This document shows, piece after piece, positions 1-8,129 of a stretch of 42,441 nucleotides of DNA. Source of the DNA: Muribaculaceae bacterium (GTDB lineage Bacteria; Bacteroidota; Bacteroidia; Bacteroidales; Muribaculaceae); contig JAFLTY010000021.1 of assembly GCA_022509065.1 (NCBI GenBank), positions 1 to 42,441 of the forward strand, read 5' to 3'. The notes under the pieces were generated by a model. The model saw only the letters and a list, made by a program, of their open reading frames with translations. It made no database searches and was not told the origin of the DNA. The position numbers and the translations under genes are program-made. Numbering within the stretch: the first letter of the stretch is position 1; each line of letters begins with the position of its first letter.

Positions 1-61
1 CAGTCTTACCCTTACCGTACTTCTCGAAGATCTGTACTTTTTCTTCAGAATTTAAGTGCAT
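1..61 (-). CDS. rpsO: 30S ribosomal protein S15, N-terminal fragment
   Basis: Only the first 20 codons lie inside the window; the gene continues beyond the left edge. Read on the minus strand from the ATG at 61-59 the peptide is MHLNSEEKVQIFEKYGKGKT. The IFEKYG segment is the characteristic start of bacterial S15, a primary 16S rRNA-binding protein of the small subunit platform. No Shine-Dalgarno sequence precedes the start, as is usual in Bacteroidota. The gene has a good promoter and a structured leader (separate entries), which suggests autoregulation. The call rests on a short stretch, but start, frame and family motif agree. Confidence 0.85.
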   Translation of the reverse strand, partial: MHLNSEEKVQIFEKYGKGKT

Positions 62-196
62 TCTTTTGAAAATTTATGGGTTAGAAATAAATAAAAAATT
101 AACTGTAAATCAGGTTATTACCATCACATTGACTCACGTATATTCGCCAACGTCGATCTCATCGACGTGGCCTCGCGAACACGGGATGACCCGATT
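62..196 (-). ncRNA. Structured rpsO 5' leader, candidate S15 autoregulatory RNA
   Basis: Between the predicted transcription start near 196 and the rpsO ATG lies a leader of about 135 nt. On the RNA a small CGGG/CCCG hairpin (193-182) is followed by a long stem-loop: an outer UUCGC/GCGAA helix, an asymmetric internal loop, and an inner perfect 8-bp ACGUCGAU/AUCGACGU helix (168-150) with a 3-nt loop. The last 60 nt before the ATG are A/U rich. S15 is known to repress its own synthesis by binding structurally diverse leaders in several phyla. That this leader binds S15 is inference from position and fold. Confidence 0.5.
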
Positions 197-202
197 TCGC
201 CG

Positions 203-233
203 CAAAATTACAAATTTTATTTCAAACCACCAA
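203..233 (-). promoter_or_regulatory. rpsO promoter (Bacteroidota consensus)
   Basis: On the minus strand TTG (233-231) is followed after exactly 20 bp by TAATTTTG (210-203). This matches the Bacteroidota primary sigma consensus TTG-N19-21-TAnnTTTG. Transcription would start near 196 and give the rpsO leader. Confidence 0.75.
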
Positions 234-330
234 CCCCTCCGACCACATTTTCTCTACCGCAGGTTCAACTTGTCCGTTTTGTAGAGTCCAAAGGTTAAAA
301 GTTTCAAAATAAGCAGACTCAAAATGGCAT

Positions 331-366
331 TTTGTTAGCGTCTTTGAGAAAAAAACTGTATCTTTG
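331..366 (+). promoter_or_regulatory. Probable promoter of the S8 protease gene
   Basis: TATCTTTG at 359-366 fits the TAnnTTTG -7 element and lies 48 bp before the ATG. The best -33 candidate, TTTG at 331-334, has a spacer of 24 bp, longer than the usual 19-21, so only the -7 element is well supported. Positions 285-330 hold nothing else recognisable. Confidence 0.45.
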
Positions 367-414
367 TTCCTATAAACCTAAATATTGATCTTTATAAGTA
401 CTATACCATAGCAA

Positions 415-2808
415 ATGAACAAAACCATCATATTAGCCGTGGCCGCATCGCTCTCTTTCACAGCGGCCGCTAAAGGCCTTGATTTACAGAGTCGTACCAC
501 GTTACAGCGTCAGGCTGTCGAAAACGCCGCCCATCAGCGTAACAACACACGCCCCATCTCCGCATTAGCCAATTCCGCTTCGTCGTCCGATAACGACGCC
601 GGCGTCATGGGCTTCGTCAAAATCGAAGATGGATATACTGCCCAAGACCTTGAGGCTGACGGTCTTACCGTACTCGCCGTCAAAGGCCGTATAGCCATTG
701 TCGCCATGCCGCGAGACAGTGTGGAGGCTTTTGCTGTCAAACCCGCCGTGCGCAAACTCACAATACAACGGCCGCTGCATCATGCAATGAAGAACAGCCG
801 ACAGGCATCCGGTATCGATGATATACACCAGGGCACCGGCCTCGACATGCCATACACAGGCAACGGTGTACTCACTCTCATCGTTGACCAGGGCATGGAT
901 CCTAACCATGTCGCTTTCCTCGACGACAACGGCAAAAGCCGCGTCAAATACTTGGCTGCCTTCGACGGAACTGCTGACCGTTACGGCGTGCCCAACTTCT
1001 CGCTATATGGCGACCAGATCTACGATATAGACCAAAACGGTAACGTGTATTGGTACCCTACTGTCGATAAGTTCACGACCGACGAGAAACAGGCCTTTCA
1101 TGGCACCCATACGATGAATATCCTTGCCGGCGGCTACAAAGGCAAGATACAGGAAACCATAGGCCTTAGCGGCATACGCCCGGTAACGCAGACTATCGAC
1201 AACCCATATTATGGAGCCGCCCCCGAGGCCACAATAGCCGCCTCGTGCGGTTCGCTCCAGGACGCCTGCATTGCCTACGGCCTCAACGGCCTGCTGGATT
1301 TCGCCGACTACGCCAAACAAACCGAAGGTATGCCGTCGGTGGTCAGCCTGTCACTGGGTGCCAGCCAAGGCCCACACGACCCAAGAGGTCTGATGAACCA
1401 GTTCCTGGACGAATGTGGTAACGAGTCCATCATCGTTGTGGCGTCGGGCAACGAAGGCGACCTCAAGATTGCCCTCAACAAGACATTCGCCCAAGGCGAC
1501 ACTACCATGGCCACCATGATATATCCTTTCGGATACCGTTACGATCCGTCAGCAACTCAAGACCAGTACAACACATATATACGCACCGGCGCCGTCATGG
1601 TCTACTCGGCCGACGATACTCCCTTCACTCTGCGTGCCTTCATCATGACCGGCCAGGATGGAAACTATCGTCGCAGAGCCACATTCGACATTACCGGCGA
1701 GAACGGCAACTACTTCGTTTCCGATGCCTTCTACACCAACTACGTCGGGGGTACTGTCAACAGCACCGTGGCACGATATTTCGACGGTTACATAGGTGGT
1801 GGCACTATGCTTGACGAAGACCTTGGCCGCTACTACGGCGCTTTTGACTACTATCTGTTCACCAACCCGGAGACCGGTTATAACGATGACGGCAGCGAAG
1901 GTGTCATCGTCGGATTCGAAGTCATTGGCGTCGACGGACAGCGCATCGACTGTTACGGCGACGGCGAAAACACCTGGATGTCCAATTACGGTATGGACGG
2001 TTATATGGACGGTCAGTACGACGGCACCATATCTGACATGGCAGTAGGACATAACGTGCTTGTTGTCGGAGCCTATAACAAAAGCCTCATTTGGACATGT
2101 CTCGACGGATCGCGCTATGGTTACGACGAAAGCCACGGTATGTACCTCGACGACATCGCAGTCTACTCGTCCTTCGGAACGCTTGCCGACGGACGAACAC
2201 TACCCCACGTATGTGCCCCGGGCACCGGCGTGATATCGGCCATATCCACACCCTATGTCAACTACGTCTTCAACGGTTATGAACAATACATACCGATGAA
2301 CATGCAAGCCAAAGCCGAAGTTGACGGTCGCACATATTACTGGAAGGCCGAGACCGGAACATCGATGTCCACGCCTCTCGTGGCAGGCTCTATAGCCCTG
2401 TGGCTCGAAGCTGACCCAACCCTAACCATAGACGATGTACGCGACATAATATCTCGCACTTCGATACGCGATGAGAAGGTACTTCAAGGTGAAGCCGCTC
2501 GCTGGGGTGCCGGCAAGTTCGACGCTTTGGCCGGCCTTAAGGAAGTGATAAGAAGAGCCTCGGTCGACGGAATCACAATCGATGGCCACAACGACCGTCT
2601 TATAGTCAATCCCAAAGGCAACCGGAAGTTCAACGTCTTCGTGGGAGAAGCCACGTCGCTTCATATCACCGTCTACGATATCGCCGGCAGTCGCCACTTC
2701 TCGTCAATATACGACGGTTGCGAGGCCGATATAGACTTGAGTGCGTTACCCGCAGGGGTGTATATCATCCAGGCCAACGGCCATTCAAAGAAAATCATGT
2801 TAAACTGA
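415..2808 (+). CDS. Secreted S8 family (subtilisin-like) serine peptidase with sorting tail
   Basis: The product has 797 residues. A signal peptide covers about residues 1-19 (lysine, then a hydrophobic run ending in Ala-rich sequence). The catalytic triad of family S8 is visible: Asp158 in IVDQGMD, His229 in FHGTHT and Ser650 in GTSMSTP, with oxyanion Asn346 in ASGNEG. About 300 residues separate the Asn and Ser motifs, so a large insert sits inside the peptidase domain, as in many Bacteroidota S8 enzymes. The last 80 residues form a beta-rich domain with VYDIAG and LPAGVYII, typical of type IX secretion type A sorting domains, implying export through the outer membrane and surface attachment or release. 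The next gene encodes another protein with a similar tail. The substrate is unknown. The start is the first ATG after the promoter and gives an intact signal peptide. Confidence 0.9.
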   Translation: MNKTIILAVAASLSFTAAAKGLDLQSRTTLQRQAVENAAHQRNNTRPISALANSASSSDNDAGVMGFVKIEDGYTAQDLEADGLTVLAVKGRIAIVAMPRDSVEAFAVKPAVRKLTIQRPLHHAMKNSRQASGIDDIHQGTGLDMPYTGNGVLTLIVDQGMDPNHVAFLDDNGKSRVKYLAAFDGTADRYGVPNFSLYGDQIYDIDQNGNVYWYPTVDKFTTDEKQAFHGTHTMNILAGGYKGKIQETIGLSGIRPVTQTIDNPYYGAAPEATIAASCGSLQDACIAYGLNGLLDFADYAKQTEGMPSVVSLSLGASQGPHDPRGLMNQFLDECGNESIIVVASGNEGDLKIALNKTFAQGDTTMATMIYPFGYRYDPSATQDQYNTYIRTGAVMVYSADDTPFTLRAFIMTGQDGNYRRRATFDITGENGNYFVSDAFYTNYVGGTVNSTVARYFDGYIGGGTMLDEDLGRYYGAFDYYLFTNPETGYNDDGSEGVIVGFEVIGVDGQRIDCYGDGENTWMSNYGMDGYMDGQYDGTISDMAVGHNVLVVGAYNKSLIWTCLDGSRYGYDESHGMYLDDIAVYSSFGTLADGRTLPHVCAPGTGVISAISTPYVNYVFNGYEQYIPMNMQAKAEVDGRTYYWKAETGTSMSTPLVAGSIALWLEADPTLTIDDVRDIISRTSIRDEKVLQGEAARWGAGKFDALAGLKEVIRRASVDGITIDGHNDRLIVNPKGNRKFNVFVGEATSLHITVYDIAGSRHFSSIYDGCEADIDLSALPAGVYIIQANGHSKKIMLN

Positions 2809-2820
2809 TACTCAACAACT

Positions 2821-2907
2821 TGAGTCATAAAACAATTCACGTATTGAGTCATAAACAATTCACGTATTCACTCTTCATAGCTTGTATTCACTCTTCATAG
2901 CATATAT
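2821..2907. repeat. Two adjacent pairs of short tandem repeats
   Basis: Two copies of a 23-24 bp unit (TGAGTCATAA...CACGTAT) lie at 2821-2844 and 2845-2867 and differ by one A. They are followed by two copies of a 20 bp unit (TCACTCTTCATAG...TAT) at 2868-2887 and 2888-2907, then a degenerate third copy from 2908. The array fills the spacer between the protease and LRR genes. I saw no promoter consensus in 2809-3006. Confidence 0.85.
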
Positions 2908-3006
2908 TCGCTCTTTATTGCACTGAATGCAGCAATCTAATTAACATATTGAAACATAAAACATTAAAATAACCAATCTCGGAAACAACTAATCCTGATT
3001 TGTGAT

Positions 3007-6000
3007 ATGAAAACATTGTTGAAAAAATTTTGTGCCGCTTTCATGACGTTGTGCGCACTGGGTTCGACAAACCTTGTCAACGCACAGGACGCGGCGGACA
3101 TGCCGGTAGTGATGACTATCCGCACGAACATATACGGGTACGTCGGTCCGGACAACTACTTCACCGTCTATCTGGGGTCTACCGAAAAAGACTGTGAGTT
3201 CTATGTCGAAGGACCCAAGACTCAGGAGTATGTCTATGTCAATCCATACTCGGTAGGCACTGACAGCGAAGGCAACAAGACAGCCATAGCGACCGCCATT
3301 CCGTTGAGTGTCACAGAAAACAACAACGAGGTCAGGATTTATGGCGACGCGTCGAAACTGGACTATATTGACGTGCATGGTTGTTATCTGTCGTCCATAG
3401 AGTTGTCCGAAGGACTAAACCACCTGAGCGTGCTTGACGTATCGTACAACGAACTCACCGAAGTAGACCTGTCGCACCTTCCTTCGCTCGAATCCATCGA
3501 CTTGTTGTGCAACTCGTTTACCGACCCGGCGAAGATGAAGATAGGCACAAACCATCCCAACCTTGTCATCCTGTCGGTGGGTATCAACGATGTCATCGAC
3601 GAGGAGCTGGATCTTAAAAACTTCCCTCAGTTGCAGTACTTCAGCGCGCGTAACAACTACGGACTTACCTCGATCGATCCCAGCGGCTGCCCCAACCTGA
3701 TATCGCTGGTCCTCGAGGTCACCAACATATCGACAATAGACGTGTCCAAAAACGCCATACTTGATGTGCTCAATGTGTCGAACACCAAGATTACCGACAT
3801 TGACCTCTCTCATAACACCAACCTGGGTGAGTTCTACGCAAGCCATGACGGATCGTTCAACAACCAATACAAGATTGAACACATCGACGTGTCCAAAAAC
3901 ACACGACTTCAGTATCTCGACCTTGCCGGCAACCGCCTCACAGAGATAGACCTGACCCACAATCCCAATCTGGTTCTCCTGTATCTGCAGAGAAACCGTC
4001 TGTCCGAGATTGACCTAAGCAACAACACCAAGTTGTCCATTGTCGACCTGTCCAACAACTTGTTTACCTTCGCAACCTTGCCGCTGCCGCGTCCGGGTTG
4101 GGACTATATGTATTATCGCTCTCCGCTTGACTGTTATTTCAAGTATAAGGTTGACGAACCCATCGACTTTTCGAAGGAAGTCATCCGGGCACCGTATGTA
4201 GACGACAACGGCAACACCATCACGCCGACGACCTATGCCATGGCTTTCGGAGCACCGCGAGTAGACGCCGAATATGCCCTTGACGAATCGCTGTACACCT
4301 ACCGGGACGGCATCATAACCTTCCATGAGGCCATCAAGGACTCGGTGTATGTACAGTTCTTCTGTGACGCTTTTCCTGATTGGCCTCTGGAGACAGCCAA
4401 GTTCGCTGTAAAAACAGCCGAGGACTATGACGCTCCCACCACCGTGATGTCGTTCACGCCGGACCGTACGATGGCCGGAAAGACCGTCAGCCTGCGACTC
4501 GGCGCCACTCCGGTGTCGGGCAGTCTGAGCTATCCCGCCGATGTTTACGTCACACTCCCTACCGGCACCGTCACTTTGTCCGGCGCCATCACCGGAGCAG
4601 AATTGCCTGACGAACCCAACGTGACCTTCACGATACTCAGCGGTCTGCGTCCCGTGACTATATCGTTGACAGACGGCTTCATCGCCACTGAGATGGCTAT
4701 TGACGGCATATCGATGATCGATATAGACGTGACGCCCACAGAGAGTTTCACCGACCTTTCGATAACCAACTGCAACCTGACGGCGATAGATCTGAGCTTT
4801 GCGCGCGACTTGCGCCATCTCGACCTGCAGGGTAACATTTTGACCTCCATTGACTTTGCGGGAGCTCGCGGTGACTATGAGAAGTACAGCCTGACCGACG
4901 TCAACCTGTCAAACAATCGTTTGACATCGATGACCGGCGTTGTGTATGACATATACAAAACATTGAATCTGTCCAATAACGCCTTCAGCAGGTTTGACTT
5001 CAAGTACTATACAGGCCTTGTCAATCTCGACATGAGTAACAACGCTCTGGAAGGCACGTTGGATTTGACAACGACAAGAACACTCAAGACGCTCAATCTT
5101 GCCGGAAACCGTCTAACCGAGGTAGCCTTGGCCGATTCGCTGCAGTTGACCGATATTAATGTGACCAACAACAACATGTCGTTCGCCACGCTGCCCATCA
5201 TCAGTGGCGATGATGTCACATACAGCTACGCGCCCCAACTTCCCTACCCCATACTGTCTGCCGGCTCGGGAGTCAACCTTTCCAGTCAATACCTTGACAT
5301 CGACGGGGGAGTGACAACCTTTACGTGGAAGTATGCCGACACCAACCAGACGGTCGATAACGGGCTTATCACCAACGATAAGGGCAAGATACTCTTCGAC
5401 GCGACCCTTACAGGCCGTTCGCTCTACTGCGAGATGACCAATCCGGCGTTTCCGGACTTCGACGCTCAGCCAATGACCACCACGACGATAACCGTACGCG
5501 AGAAGCCGACCAATGTTGTGGCCACCTTCACCACCGCCCAGACAGGGCAAGCTCAGATAGGTTTCCGTTTCAACAAGTTCGGAGCAAATGCCGTTTATGT
5601 TGACTGGGCAGGTGACGGCAGTTCGCTCGACGAATATCTCTACGATGAGAACAACACCGCCATATACCGCGCCTGCAAGACCTATGCCGACAGCAAAGCC
5701 ATTGTTTACAGTTATGAGGATCCGTCCGAAGTGACTATGATGTTCATGATGGACATTGCTTTGAAAGACCTCGATGCAACACCAATGACCAAGGCAGAAG
5801 CTTTCGACATTCACAATGCCGGTCTTACCGACGGCAGTATAAAGTTGCCGGCCAGCCAGGCACTCTTTGAGCTTGTGCTCGACGGCAGCAATTTCGAGAC
5901 CCAGAGTTTCCCGGGCTATCCCGCGCTCCAGACACTCACGCTGTCCAATAACAAGTACACTCGTTTCGACCTTTCGCCCTATCCCAATGCCATGTTTGTC

Positions 6001-6756
6001 AATATCAGCGACAACAGTATAGAAGAGATCGTCATGGGAGAATCGTCGTCGCTCTATCAGCTTGACGCAACCAACAACCGCCTTACAGATATAGACCTGA
6101 GCGGCATGACAAATCTTTCCGAACTGCTTCTGGCTACTAACCGGCTCAGCTACATAGACCTGTCACCGGTGCGCGAAAAACTGCGTGTCCTTAATGTGGC
6201 CGGTAATAATTTCACCTTCGCCACACTGCCACGTCCTAACGAATTCAACAGTAATATGTATATTTCGTTCTACTACGCAAATCAGCAACCGATGACAGTA
6301 AGCTGCGTGGGCGGAAAAGTCGACTTGTCGGCTCAGGCCGATGTCAACGGCATAGAGACCGAGTATCGCTGGTTCCTTGGTGACAAGCAAAGCGACGTGT
6401 ATTATGACGCGTACTACGAGATGTTTGTAGGCGAGGAACTTGAAGGACCCGGTGTTTCCTCCGATCCCGAATATTCGGTGACGAACGGCGTCACCACGTT
6501 CCATTATCCACAGAACAGACGCGTTATCTGCGCCATGACCAATGCTGAATATCCCAACCTTATACTTTACACTACGCCGACAGCCGTTGAGGTGACCGGC
6601 ATTGAGGATGTTGCACAAGACGGTGAAAACCAATTGGTTGATGTCTATAACATGCGTGGCATTTGTGTTCGTCGTCAAGTGAAGGCTAAGGAGGCAACCA
6701 CCGGACTGACTCCGGGTCTTTATATCGTTGGCACCCAGAAAGTTTTGGTGAGGTAA
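3007..6756 (+). CDS. Large secreted leucine-rich-repeat / Ig-like protein
   Basis: The product has 1249 residues. A signal peptide (about 1-26, ending NAQ) is followed by three modules. Each has a run of leucine-rich repeats with a period near 21 (pattern LxxLxLxxNxLTxIDLS), at about residues 125-359, 570-730 and 919-1075. Each run closes with the motif FATLP (355-359, 726-730, 1071-1075) and is followed by a beta-rich, Ig-like segment. The C-terminus (about 1199-1249) contains VYNMRG and LTPGLYIV, a short type IX-like sorting tail. Extracellular LRR proteins of this kind in Bacteroidota serve adhesion or binding of host or polymer ligands; the ligand here cannot be told. It lies 198 bp behind the protease gene, and both proteins probably use the same secretion route. 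A terminator hairpin follows the stop codon. Confidence 0.88.
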   Translation: MKTLLKKFCAAFMTLCALGSTNLVNAQDAADMPVVMTIRTNIYGYVGPDNYFTVYLGSTEKDCEFYVEGPKTQEYVYVNPYSVGTDSEGNKTAIATAIPLSVTENNNEVRIYGDASKLDYIDVHGCYLSSIELSEGLNHLSVLDVSYNELTEVDLSHLPSLESIDLLCNSFTDPAKMKIGTNHPNLVILSVGINDVIDEELDLKNFPQLQYFSARNNYGLTSIDPSGCPNLISLVLEVTNISTIDVSKNAILDVLNVSNTKITDIDLSHNTNLGEFYASHDGSFNNQYKIEHIDVSKNTRLQYLDLAGNRLTEIDLTHNPNLVLLYLQRNRLSEIDLSNNTKLSIVDLSNNLFTFATLPLPRPGWDYMYYRSPLDCYFKYKVDEPIDFSKEVIRAPYVDDNGNTITPTTYAMAFGAPRVDAEYALDESLYTYRDGIITFHEAIKDSVYVQFFCDAFPDWPLETAKFAVKTAEDYDAPTTVMSFTPDRTMAGKTVSLRLGATPVSGSLSYPADVYVTLPTGTVTLSGAITGAELPDEPNVTFTILSGLRPVTISLTDGFIATEMAIDGISMIDIDVTPTESFTDLSITNCNLTAIDLSFARDLRHLDLQGNILTSIDFAGARGDYEKYSLTDVNLSNNRLTSMTGVVYDIYKTLNLSNNAFSRFDFKYYTGLVNLDMSNNALEGTLDLTTTRTLKTLNLAGNRLTEVALADSLQLTDINVTNNNMSFATLPIISGDDVTYSYAPQLPYPILSAGSGVNLSSQYLDIDGGVTTFTWKYADTNQTVDNGLITNDKGKILFDATLTGRSLYCEMTNPAFPDFDAQPMTTTTITVREKPTNVVATFTTAQTGQAQIGFRFNKFGANAVYVDWAGDGSSLDEYLYDENNTAIYRACKTYADSKAIVYSYEDPSEVTMMFMMDIALKDLDATPMTKAEAFDIHNAGLTDGSIKLPASQALFELVLDGSNFETQSFPGYPALQTLTLSNNKYTRFDLSPYPNAMFVNISDNSIEEIVMGESSSLYQLDATNNRLTDIDLSGMTNLSELLLATNRLSYIDLSPVREKLRVLNVAGNNFTFATLPRPNEFNSNMYISFYYANQQPMTVSCVGGKVDLSAQADVNGIETEYRWFLGDKQSDVYYDAYYEMFVGEELEGPGVSSDPEYSVTNGVTTFHYPQNRRVICAMTNAEYPNLILYTTPTAVEVTGIEDVAQDGENQLVDVYNMRGICVRRQVKAKEATTGLTPGLYIVGTQKVLVR

Positions 6757-7564
6757 ACTCACGACAGATATCGTTATCACGTGCCCGAGGAAAGAGTATT
6801 TTTCCCGGGCATGTTTTCGTTATAGGCAAAGGAGAGGAAGTGTGAAATGACGAACCTCTCTTTAGAAAGTACGTCTGACGAGAATTGGTGTCCTCTGTGA
6901 AGGACGGCGAGGTTGATGGTGATAGTACCGAGGAGAGTACCGGTGAGAGTACTAAGGAGAGTAAGACACCACACTTAGCGCTGTCAGGTGCTGAGTACGA
7001 GGTGATTTTCTCGCGCTGAACACACACATCAACGCGCAGGTTCGGGGTAATTGTGAAGCATACAGCATCGAAGTTTTCCTTAAGGGTATTGATAATATCC
7101 GAGTTACGAGCACTATCTTCAGAAGTCAGGCCGAAATTGCCTTCCGGAGTGACGGTATGAAGGAAAGGCGAAGCTTCAAATCGCAGACGGTATGAGCTGT
7201 CAAGGCGGAAAGGTCGCTGTATGGTAGCGCGTAGGGTGAAAGTATGCGCGATGAGGTATCCTTCGTCGCCCTTTTCATGATGAAATTTGTATGAAGAGAG
7301 TTCTCTGTCGTGAGAAAATGGCAGACCATCCGGTGGCATGACAAGCGTAATGGGGCCGTATGCGACGGGAGTGTCATGACGATCGACAACAACGGGGCGT
7401 ATAAGAAAGGGCTGAAAGAAGACGCGAAAATGTCGCGCTTCGGCATCCAGTCGGCTGTAGACGGTGAGATCGTCATCGCCGTCGAAACGTGCAGCGATGT
7501 CATCAGCAGGAATGGTCTCGTAGGAGATACCCGAGAAATCGGGATTAATTGCATTGTTTTTCAT
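6686..7564 (-). CDS. Unrecognised protein, convergent with the LRR gene
   Basis: A 292-codon ORF that I do not recognise. It has a consensus promoter 43 bp upstream of its ATG, which argues that it is expressed. Residues 1 to about 195 look like an ordinary soluble protein with balanced composition (start MKNNAINPDFSGISYET); there is no signal peptide or membrane segment. From about residue 200 the sequence changes: a low-complexity LSLVLSPVLSSVLSPSTS stretch encoded by imperfect repeats at about 6895-6965, then sequence read through the LRR terminator hairpin and 71 bp antisense to the LRR gene. The C-terminal third may be non-native extension after loss of an earlier stop or a frameshift. 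No function is proposed. Confidence 0.55.
   Translation of the reverse strand: MKNNAINPDFSGISYETIPADDIAARFDGDDDLTVYSRLDAEARHFRVFFQPFLIRPVVVDRHDTPVAYGPITLVMPPDGLPFSHDRELSSYKFHHEKGDEGYLIAHTFTLRATIQRPFRLDSSYRLRFEASPFLHTVTPEGNFGLTSEDSARNSDIINTLKENFDAVCFTITPNLRVDVCVQREKITSYSAPDSAKCGVLLSLVLSPVLSSVLSPSTSPSFTEDTNSRQTYFLKRGSSFHTSSPLPITKTCPGKILFPRARDNDICREFTSPKLSGCQRYKDPESVRWLPP
6781..6822 (+). terminator. Terminator hairpin after the LRR gene
   Basis: The arms GTGCCCGAGGAAAG (6781-6794) and the segment 6799-6812 pair over about 14 positions with one A/C mismatch and a few G-U pairs. The loop has 4 nt and the 3' side is followed by GTTTTCGTTA. It lies 24 bp after the LRR stop codon and inside the 3' end of the convergent ORF. 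Confidence 0.65.
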
Positions 7565-7606
7565 AGATAAAATTTGTTCAGATTAATTTTGCGTTTAATT
7601 TTGCTG

Positions 7607-7636
7607 CAAAGTTAAGTATTATTTTTGAAATGACAA
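7607..7636 (-). promoter_or_regulatory. Promoter of the unrecognised minus-strand gene
   Basis: On the minus strand TTG (7636-7634) is followed after 19 bp by TAACTTTG (7614-7607), an exact match to the Bacteroidota consensus. A start near 7600 would give a leader of about 36 nt before the ATG at 7564. Confidence 0.7.
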
Positions 7637-7637
7637 A

Positions 7638-7885
7638 ATAAAATGCAAGAAAAATGTTTTTTGACTTGGCCTGGTATTGTCGGACGCAAGCGCCCGACCG
7701 CTATGACAAAGCAGGCAGCAAAGCTGCCGTGGGAGTAAAAGGAGGGAGCGCGGTGTGTCAATGCAATGGAGACGCCGAGAAGAGGCAGAGGAACGGCAAA
7801 GAAGAGTGAGTAGAGCGGCCGAGGAGATGCAGAGAAGAGTCAGAGGAGAGGATATTTTGGGTGGGTTAGAAAATAGGTTGGCGAT
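7638..7885. other. Intergenic stretch with two GC-rich hairpins and a purine-rich tract
   Basis: This lies between two divergent promoters. GTCGG/CCGAC arms enclose a partly paired core at 7679-7698, and a perfect GGCAGC-AAA-GCTGCC hairpin lies at 7714-7728. Positions 7731-7870 are strongly purine-rich on the plus strand, with many GAGAAGAG-like words. A 64-codon ORF (7755-7949) runs through it, but its sequence is Arg/Glu low complexity and it spans the next promoter, so I do not call it a gene. Confidence 0.5.
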
Positions 7886-7920
7886 TTGTGTGGGTAGGTC
7901 AGCATTTTTATGTAACTTTG
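7886..7920 (+). promoter_or_regulatory. Probable glutamine synthetase promoter
   Basis: TAACTTTG at 7913-7920 matches the -7 consensus. The nearest TTG (7886-7888) is 24 bp upstream, a long spacer, so the -33 element is weak or the promoter depends on an activator. The leader to the ATG at 8130 would be about 200 nt. Confidence 0.55.
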
Positions 7921-7922
7921 CG

Positions 7923-7965
7923 CGAGAATTAAACCAAAACCTCTTTTAATTAACGAGAATTAAAC
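7923..7965 (+). repeat. Direct repeat CGAGAATTAAAC in the glutamine synthetase leader
   Basis: The 12-mer CGAGAATTAAAC occurs at 7923-7934 and again at 7954-7965, a spacing of 31 bp or about three helical turns. It starts immediately downstream of the -7 element. This would suit a dimeric DNA-binding regulator; no regulator is identified. Confidence 0.55.
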
Positions 7966-8129
7966 TGAAACAGCGCTCAAATTAGCAAAAAATTAGCAAC
8001 TTAACTTCCTATTGATGAAAATTTGTAACATATCACAAACGATTAGAGTTAGGAGCTTGTATAGCAAATTGGCGAGAGTTAGTGAGATTTCGGGTAATTG
8101 AAGAGGATTTAACAAAACATCCCCACACT

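Noticed and set aside
66-284. 72-codon plus-strand ORF at the left end
   Set aside because: It lies wholly over the rpsO promoter and structured leader and has no recognisable protein features.
1549-2136. 195-codon minus-strand ORF inside the S8 protease gene
   Set aside because: Antisense shadow of a well-supported coding region, with composition typical of an antisense frame.
4015-4818. 267-codon minus-strand ORF inside the LRR gene (also 233 codons at 5113-5814)
   Set aside because: Antisense to an LRR protein with clear repeats; no motif and no promoter.
7755-7949. 64-codon Arg/Glu-rich ORF before glutamine synthetase
   Set aside because: Low-complexity purine tract; the ORF runs across the predicted glutamine synthetase promoter.
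8082-8129. GTG start extending glutamine synthetase by 16 residues
   Set aside because: Homologous GSIII proteins begin four residues before the RFxxxEEA motif, matching ATG 8130.
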